Source: Pseudonocardia xinjiangensis (GTDB lineage Bacteria; Actinomycetota; Actinomycetes; Mycobacteriales; Pseudonocardiaceae). Taken from it: a DNA stretch of 64,000 bases. Positions 59,693-64,000 of the stretch are shown here, in pieces. A program made the translations under genes and the position numbers. The notes under the pieces were generated by a model. The model made no database searches. It saw only the letters and a list, made by a program, of their open reading frames with translations, and was not told the origin of the DNA. The stretch is from the NCBI RefSeq assembly GCF_012911925.1, contig NZ_JAAXKY010000021.1, positions 1 through 64,000 of the forward strand. The letters run 5' to 3'. Numbering within the stretch: position 1 is the first letter of the stretch; the number at the start of each line of letters is the position of its first letter.

Positions 59693-60640
59693 CTACCCGC
59701 GCCCGGCCACGGTGCTGGTGGCGGCGCGTGCCGTGCCGCGGTAGCTGCCGGGCGCCTGCCTGCGGTCCCGGCGGAAGGCGCGTCCGAACGCGTACACCGA
59801 GGTGTAGCCGACCGAGTGGGCGACGGTCTCCAGGGTGTCGCCGGTGTCCCGGAGCCGGACCGCGGCAAGGTCCATCCGCAGGCGCGTCAGGTAGCGGCCA
59901 GGAGTCTCGCCCGCGACCGTGCGGAACCGGCGCGCGAGCGTGGTCCGCGACACCGCCACCTCGGCTGCGAGCAGCTCCGTCGTCCAGGCTCTGGCCGGGT
60001 CCTGGTGGAGTTTCGCTATCGCGACGCTGACCAGCGGGTCGCTCAGCACGCCGAGCCAGGACCCGCGCGCCTCGGCCGGCTTCTGCGCCAGCCAGACCCG
60101 CAGCAACTGCACGAGCAGGATGTCGACAAGCCGGTTGAGCACCACCGCGGTGGCGAGCTGGGGATGTGCCAGCTCCCTGGCCAGCAGGCGGACGGTGTCG
60201 TCCAGGCAGGTGCCACCGTTGTCCGCCCGAATGTGCACCATCTCGGGAAGCGAGGCGAGAACCTGGATGGACACCGCGGGGTCGTACTCGTAGGAGGCGC
60301 CCAGGACGTGGGTCTGGATCTCCCCCGAGCCGAAGCGCAGCACGCTTCCCTCGGTCCGGGCTCGTTCGGCGGTGGCGCAGTCGCAGGACGTGACCGCGGC
60401 GTCCGGATCGCTGCTGAGGGTGTGTGCGGTGCCGGTCGGCAACAGCACGACGTCACCCGGCATCAGCTGCTCGGGAGCTCGGCCGGGAAGCCCGAGCCAC
60501 GCCGTGCCCGCGGTGACGGCGTAGAACGCGGCCCCGCCGATGCTGCTCCAGGAGATCCCCCAGGCCTCGGCGGCGTCGATCCGTGCACCGAGTACGCCGC
60601 GGACCCCGGCGACGGCGAGTACGTCGGCCAACAGGTCCAT
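59693..60640 (-). CDS. AraC-family transcriptional regulator with cupin sensor
   Basis: This 315-residue protein has an N-terminal cupin-type sensor (YAVTAGTAWLGLPGRAPEQL then MPGDVVLLPTGTAHTLSSDP). A C-terminal AraC double helix-turn-helix follows (WTTELLAAEVAVSRTTLARR; FRTVAGETPGRYLTRLRMDL; DTLETVAHSVGYTSVYAFGR then AFRRDRRQAPGSYR). It is divergent from the Ddn-like gene with a 102-base gap, so it is a plausible regulator of that gene. Confidence 0.9.
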   Translation of the reverse strand: MDLLADVLAVAGVRGVLGARIDAAEAWGISWSSIGGAAFYAVTAGTAWLGLPGRAPEQLMPGDVVLLPTGTAHTLSSDPDAAVTSCDCATAERARTEGSVLRFGSGEIQTHVLGASYEYDPAVSIQVLASLPEMVHIRADNGGTCLDDTVRLLARELAHPQLATAVVLNRLVDILLVQLLRVWLAQKPAEARGSWLGVLSDPLVSVAIAKLHQDPARAWTTELLAAEVAVSRTTLARRFRTVAGETPGRYLTRLRMDLAAVRLRDTGDTLETVAHSVGYTSVYAFGRAFRRDRRQAPGSYRGTARAATSTVAGRG

Positions 60641-60742
60641 GCGTGCGAGAGTACCGCTGGCGGCTCATGAATGGCACGATCGGATATCTGTTGGCCCGCT
60701 TCGGGCATCGATCGGGTCGCCCGATGCCCATATGGTGGTGCC

Positions 60743-61165
60743 GTGACGGACTCATTCGACTTCGACGGGATGAACCGCAAGGTCATCACCGAATTCCGCG
60801 CCAACGGCGGCAAGGCCGGCGGCATGTTCGAGGGCAAGCCGCTGATCCTGGTGCACAACATCGGCGCCAGATCCGGAGTCGAGCGGATCACGCCGCTGGT
60901 CTACCTCGCCGAGGGCGACCGGATCTTCATTTTCGCCAGCAAAGCCGGCGTCGATCAGAATCCCGCTTGGTATCACAATCTTCTGGCGAACCCGAACATC
61001 ACGGTCGAACTCGGCACCGAGACCTTCGCGGTGGTCGCGCGGGTGCTCTCCGGCGCGGAGCGCGACGAGTACTGCGCCAAGCAGTCCGCCGTGCAGCCGC
61101 AGTTCGCCGAGTACCAGCGCAACACCAGCCGGGTCATCCCGGTCATCGAACTGGTGCGCGTCTAG
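60743..61165 (+). CDS. Ddn-like F420(H2)-dependent quinone/nitro reductase family protein
   Basis: This 140-residue split-barrel protein reads MNRKVITEFRANGGKAGGMF, LILVHNIGARSGVERITPLV, IFIFASKAGVDQNPAWYHNL and NPNITVELGTETFAVVARVL. These are the hallmark motifs of the deazaflavin-dependent nitroreductase (Ddn/FDOR-A) family, including G-A-K/R-S-G and N-P-A-W-Y. GTG 60743 follows a GGTGG site. It likely uses reduced F420 for quinone reduction; the enzymes that make F420H2 are not in the window. Divergent from the AraC regulator. Confidence 0.9.
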   Translation: MTDSFDFDGMNRKVITEFRANGGKAGGMFEGKPLILVHNIGARSGVERITPLVYLAEGDRIFIFASKAGVDQNPAWYHNLLANPNITVELGTETFAVVARVLSGAERDEYCAKQSAVQPQFAEYQRNTSRVIPVIELVRV

Positions 61166-61267
61166 CGGTAGTGCCCGTGGGCGTTGTTGACGGCGTGTCG
61201 GCCTGAGGACATGTGTCCCCCCAGTGATCACGGAGGCTCTGCCGACCGCGCCTCTCTTCGCGACCTT

Positions 61268-62563
61268 TTACGCGGCGAGGTGCAGGAGTGGTTTTCGGCG
61301 GGGTCTTCGTTGTGGGTCGATCCAGGCGGGTGGGGTGAACTCGGGGAGCCCGTCGCGGATGTGGACCTGCCAGTCGGAGTGGTGGAGCAGCCGGTGGCAG
61401 GCCCGGCAGAGCATGACGCAGTTGTGCAGGGCGGTGTCGCCGCCGTTCTCCCAGGCTGTGATGTGGTGGACCTCGCACCACGACGGCGGCCGCCCGCACC
61501 CGGCGCAGCCGCGGTCGCGGGCGGTGATGGCGCGGCGCAGGCCGTCGGGGATGGTGCGGGTGACCCGCCCGACGTCGAGCGGCTGACCCTTCCCGTTGAG
61601 CACGACCGGCACGACCGCGGCGTCGCAGGCCAGCATCCGCAGCGATTCCGGCGACAAGGTGCCCCCGAAGTCCAGGCACGCGGCGCGGGCCCGGTTCTCC
61701 AGATCCTCCAGCCGGACCAGCACCGTGAGACGTGGACGGCGCCCGCCGCACTCGGGGACGTCGCCGTGGTCGAGCACGTAGCCGTACACGTCGGCGAGGG
61801 CGTCGGCCTGGCGTTGGGCGGTGCTGCGGTGTTCGTCGGCGGTGGCGGGCCGGGCGTGGGCGTCGATCACGGTGACGATGGCGTCGAACATGGCAGCGTC
61901 GTCGAACCGGGCCTTGAGGGTGCCGCCCGCTTTGCCGCGGTGGGGGGTCAGGTGCAGTTCGTTGACCGGCGCGGGTGGGCGGTCGTCGGGTTCGGCGCCG
62001 TCCTCGTCGAGGGCCTCCACGAGCGCGGTGCCCCAGGCCTGTAGTTCGGAGGGGGTGTAGACCGCGGTTTTCTCGGCGAGTTGGGCTTCGGCACCGGCCC
62101 ACACGTCGGGTGTGAGCCGCTGCGCGGCCGGGCCGGCGAGCACGCGGGCGATCACCGCGACGTGGCGTAGCCCGGTGTGCCCGGCGGCGAACACCTCCGC
62201 CGTGGCGGCCAACCGGGCGGGTAGTGCGGTGCCGTCGAGCCCGACCCGGGGGCAGACCTGTTCGGCGGCGACCACCCGCTGGCGGGCCTCGAACCGCTCC
62301 CACCCGAGCAGATCCCCCAACGCCGCCGGGGTCGACGTGTAGCCCCGCTCCGCGAACGTCCCCCGCCGCTCCAAAGCCGACACGGCGGCAACGACAACCC
62401 GGTCCAACCGCCGGCTCGTGCCCTCGCACAAGGTGAGCACGGAGAGCAGGTCGTCGTCGGTAGCGGAGTCGGTGGCGGCGGACAGCGCGTCGATCGCCTC
62501 GACCAGGAGGCGATGCGCGGTGGTGAGCGGGCTGTCCGACACCTCTTCATCATACTCGAACAC
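61268..62563 (-). CDS. 13E12/DUF222-type HNH endonuclease, copy 2
   Basis: This 431-residue paralogue of the gene at 16234-17529 has the same length and about nine in ten residues identical by eye. The HNH domain is intact: CAGCGRPPSWCEVHHITAWE then HNCVMLCRACHRLLHH. The start is again uncertain: GTG 62563 (reading VFEYDEEVSDS) sits in a LexA-type operator. The open frame extends about 80 codons further upstream but the similarity to copy 1 ends near 62614. Both copies are open, so neither looks decayed. It is a member of a dispersed repeat family related to mycobacterial REP13E12. Confidence 0.85.
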   Translation of the reverse strand: MFEYDEEVSDSPLTTAHRLLVEAIDALSAATDSATDDDLLSVLTLCEGTSRRLDRVVVAAVSALERRGTFAERGYTSTPAALGDLLGWERFEARQRVVAAEQVCPRVGLDGTALPARLAATAEVFAAGHTGLRHVAVIARVLAGPAAQRLTPDVWAGAEAQLAEKTAVYTPSELQAWGTALVEALDEDGAEPDDRPPAPVNELHLTPHRGKAGGTLKARFDDAAMFDAIVTVIDAHARPATADEHRSTAQRQADALADVYGYVLDHGDVPECGGRRPRLTVLVRLEDLENRARAACLDFGGTLSPESLRMLACDAAVVPVVLNGKGQPLDVGRVTRTIPDGLRRAITARDRGCAGCGRPPSWCEVHHITAWENGGDTALHNCVMLCRACHRLLHHSDWQVHIRDGLPEFTPPAWIDPQRRPRRKPLLHLAA

Positions 62564-62571
62564 ATGTTCGA
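62556..62571. promoter_or_regulatory. LexA (SOS) box over the start of HNH copy 2
   Basis: TCGAACACATGTTCGA on the plus strand matches the actinobacterial LexA consensus TCGAAC-N4-GTTCGA and is identical to the copy at 17522-17537. It overlaps the predicted GTG start 62561-62563. Confidence 0.82.
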
Positions 62572-62834
62572 ATCGATGTTCGTCGTCGCAGGTCAACAGC
62601 CGTTCAGCGCTCGCTCGTGGCAGTGGCCGCCGGGCTTGCCGATCGCTCCACGCCGTCCGACCCGCCACGGACTTGCCCGGCCGGCCTGGCTCGACCGCCC
62701 CACTGGCACGGTGATCCGCCGCTGCGAACGCCCCGCCCGGGGCGAGTTGGTGCACGCGGATGTGAAGAAGACCTCGACGAGAAAGCCCACCGCGACCACC
62801 CACTCATCAGCCGGGTCGACAACCCGCCTGGGCA

Positions 62835-63182
62835 CTAGCCACTGTGCGTCCGACCCTTGGCCACGGTGAGCAGGACCGCGGAGTCCGTGAGGGCGTCGAG
62901 CGTGTGCCGGGCAGGGGGGACGATGAGGAGATCCCCGGGTGATCCCTCCCAGCCTTCCTCCCCGGCGCTCAGGCGTACGCGCCCGTGCAGGACGTGCACG
63001 GTGGCCTCACCCGGGCTCTCGTGCTCGTCGAGGCCGTGGCCCGCGGCCAGCGCGATCACGGTCTGCCGTAGCACGTGTTCGTGTCCGCCGAACACGGTCT
63101 GGGCGCTGCGTCCGCTGGAGGCGTTGCGGGCCAGTTCCAACTGTTGGCGGGCGAGTGCGGTCAACGACGACTTCTCAGCCAT
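62835..63182 (-). CDS. small cupin-domain protein
   Basis: This 115-residue single-domain cupin reads VLRQTVIALAAGHGLDEHES then PGEATVHVLHGRVRLSAGEE, and DLLIVPPARHTLDALTDSAV. The expected metal-ligand positions are partly kept (His in LDEHESPGE, His in PPARH). The N-terminal helix (SLTALARQQLELARNASSGR) is typical of this actinomycete subgroup. Function unknown. It lies about 120 bases upstream of the SDR gene's end on the same strand, with no overlap. Confidence 0.85.
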   Translation of the reverse strand: MAEKSSLTALARQQLELARNASSGRSAQTVFGGHEHVLRQTVIALAAGHGLDEHESPGEATVHVLHGRVRLSAGEEGWEGSPGDLLIVPPARHTLDALTDSAVLLTVAKGRTHSG

Positions 63183-63304
63183 GAGTGGGCCTTCCGACGC
63201 GGCGAATGACTACGTGGTCCTGGTTCTACTCGGCGTTGGAGGTGGTGGTCCCGAAACACCACCCGCACGTTCTCGGGGGCATTCCGATGGGGCCCGCCAG
63301 GAGT

Positions 63305-64000
63305 TCAGTGCGGCGTGGGGTGGGCGTGCCACCGGTGCGGGCCGCCGAAGCCGTGCTCGTCGTTCCAGGCGACCGCGTCGACCGCCGTGGCGGTCTGCCC
63401 GGTCGCGCCGCGGCGGCCGGCGAGATGCAGCGCCGCCGGCACGACGTGTTCGGGGCGCAGGTAGGGCGGGTTCACGAACCCGGCGGCCGCACGGGCGGCG
63501 GCCATCTCCGCCGAACCGGTGGTCATCGTCGGGCCGGGGATCAGGACGTTCGCGGCGATGTCGTGGTCGCGCAGCTCCGCGGCCAGGGAGAAGATCATGC
63601 TGGTCAGGGCGGCTTTGGACGCCTCGTAGGGCTGGTTCAGCCCCGCCGAGCGCGCGGCCCGCCACACTCCCGGCTCGACCTCCCGGGTCATCGGGCCGAT
63701 CGTGCCGACGGCGATGATGCTCCCACCGCCCGTCGCGGCCAGTGCGGGGACGAACCGGCGAATGACGGTGAGGGTGCCGATGACGTTGACCTCGAACATC
63801 GCCCGCCATTCGGCGTCGCCGGCATCCATCACCGTGGACAGTCCGGTCGGCTCGAACAGGCTCCGCTGGCGCAGCGCCGCGTTGCAGACGACGACGTCGA
63901 CGCGGCCGAACCGGTCGAGCGCGGCGTCCCGGGCCGCCGCGACGCTGTCGCCGTCGGTGATGTCGGCCGAAACGGCCAGGACGCGGTGGAGGTCGGGCCC
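63305..64000 (-). CDS. short-chain dehydrogenase/reductase, 5' end outside the window
   Basis: 232 codons of an SDR are visible. They include the end of the cofactor-binding half (VSADITDGDSVAAARDAALD; RFGRVDVVVCNAAL, the NAG-type motif), VNVIGTLTVIRRFVPALAAT and the catalytic Tyr-x-x-x-Lys in YEASKAALTSMIFSLAAELR. After GSII the usual catalytic Ser is not obvious (AVGTIG), and an insertion precedes the Tyr. The N-terminal TGxxxGIG motif lies beyond base 64000. Substrate unknown. Confidence 0.86.
   Translation of the reverse strand, partial: GPDLHRVLAVSADITDGDSVAAARDAALDRFGRVDVVVCNAALRQRSLFEPTGLSTVMDAGDAEWRAMFEVNVIGTLTVIRRFVPALAATGGGSIIAVGTIGPMTREVEPGVWRAARSAGLNQPYEASKAALTSMIFSLAAELRDHDIAANVLIPGPTMTTGSAEMAAARAAAGFVNPPYLRPEHVVPAALHLAGRRGATGQTATAVDAVAWNDEHGFGGPHRWHAHPTPH

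Larger units (their letters stand above)
61268..62614. repeat. dispersed repeat cassette, copy 2 (HNH gene plus operator)
   Basis: Same length (1347 bases) and same orientation as 16234-17580. Similarity ends just past the stop codon and about 50 bases upstream of the start. Confidence 0.8.

Overview
The window is high-GC DNA with many GTG starts, GGAGG-type ribosome binding sites and tight 1-4 nt gene overlaps. Together with several F420/flavin luciferase-like proteins, a Ddn-type F420 protein, two DUF222/13E12-type HNH genes and mycobacterial-type LexA boxes, this points to an actinomycete, most likely Pseudonocardiaceae (Pseudonocardia-like). The genus is inferred from gene content only. 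No rRNA, tRNA, CRISPR array or complete insertion sequence was seen.

Layout. 0-3 kb: a junction of two gene remnants (APC permease and UspA), an MntP-like exporter and a GAF-LytTR regulator. 2.9-9.4 kb: one minus-strand block of nine genes: cupredoxin-like protein, PQQ alcohol dehydrogenase, pqqA, B, C, D, E, rubredoxin and an R2-like di-iron protein. 9.4-14 kb: sparse region with a decayed peptide-binding lipoprotein and two IPT/TIG repeat proteins. 14.1-16.2 kb: a divergent XRE regulator/aldo-keto reductase pair bracketed by a direct repeat. 16.2-23.2 kb: a LexA-boxed HNH cassette, a broken Lrp gene, a large LuxR regulator, a methyltransferase remnant, an orphan amino-acid-binding lipoprotein and a luciferase-like remnant. 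23.2-28 kb: LLM enzyme, hemerythrin, TetR, LysR and MFS exporter, with clear palindromic operators. 28-33.3 kb: an acid-sugar (tetronate) catabolic locus. 33.4-46 kb: LLM enzymes, cupin-XRE regulators, a class V aminotransferase with its permease, an LRR membrane protein, a flavin monooxygenase and a DUF3311/sodium symporter operon. 46-57 kb: BacA-like ABC transporter, AlkC-like repair glycosylase, TetR/LLM pair, M20 amidohydrolase with an atypical Nramp-fold transporter, IclR, and an AHSA1-ArsR-DUF899 operon. 57-64 kb: CoA-transferase/HMG-CoA-lyase operon, AraC, Ddn-like protein, a second copy of the HNH cassette, a cupin, and an SDR running off the right edge.

How the genes work together. 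The PQQ block encodes both the cofactor pathway and its user enzyme. The dehydrogenase has the Asp-Tyr-Asp pair typical of lanthanide-dependent enzymes but no visible export signal, and the operon ends in a rubredoxin/di-iron pair with no obvious place in the standard PQQ pathway. The tetronate locus has kinase, decarboxylase, transporter and DeoR regulator but no isomerase. Its 3-hydroxyacyl-type dehydrogenase could form the 3-oxo acid directly. The two HNH cassettes carry a near-perfect LexA operator on top of the predicted start codon, which suggests DNA-damage control of a dispersed repeat family.

Most enzyme calls rest on motifs read directly in the translations. Substrates are mostly inferred from neighbours. 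Start codons were chosen by ribosome binding site and family length, and uncertain ones are flagged.
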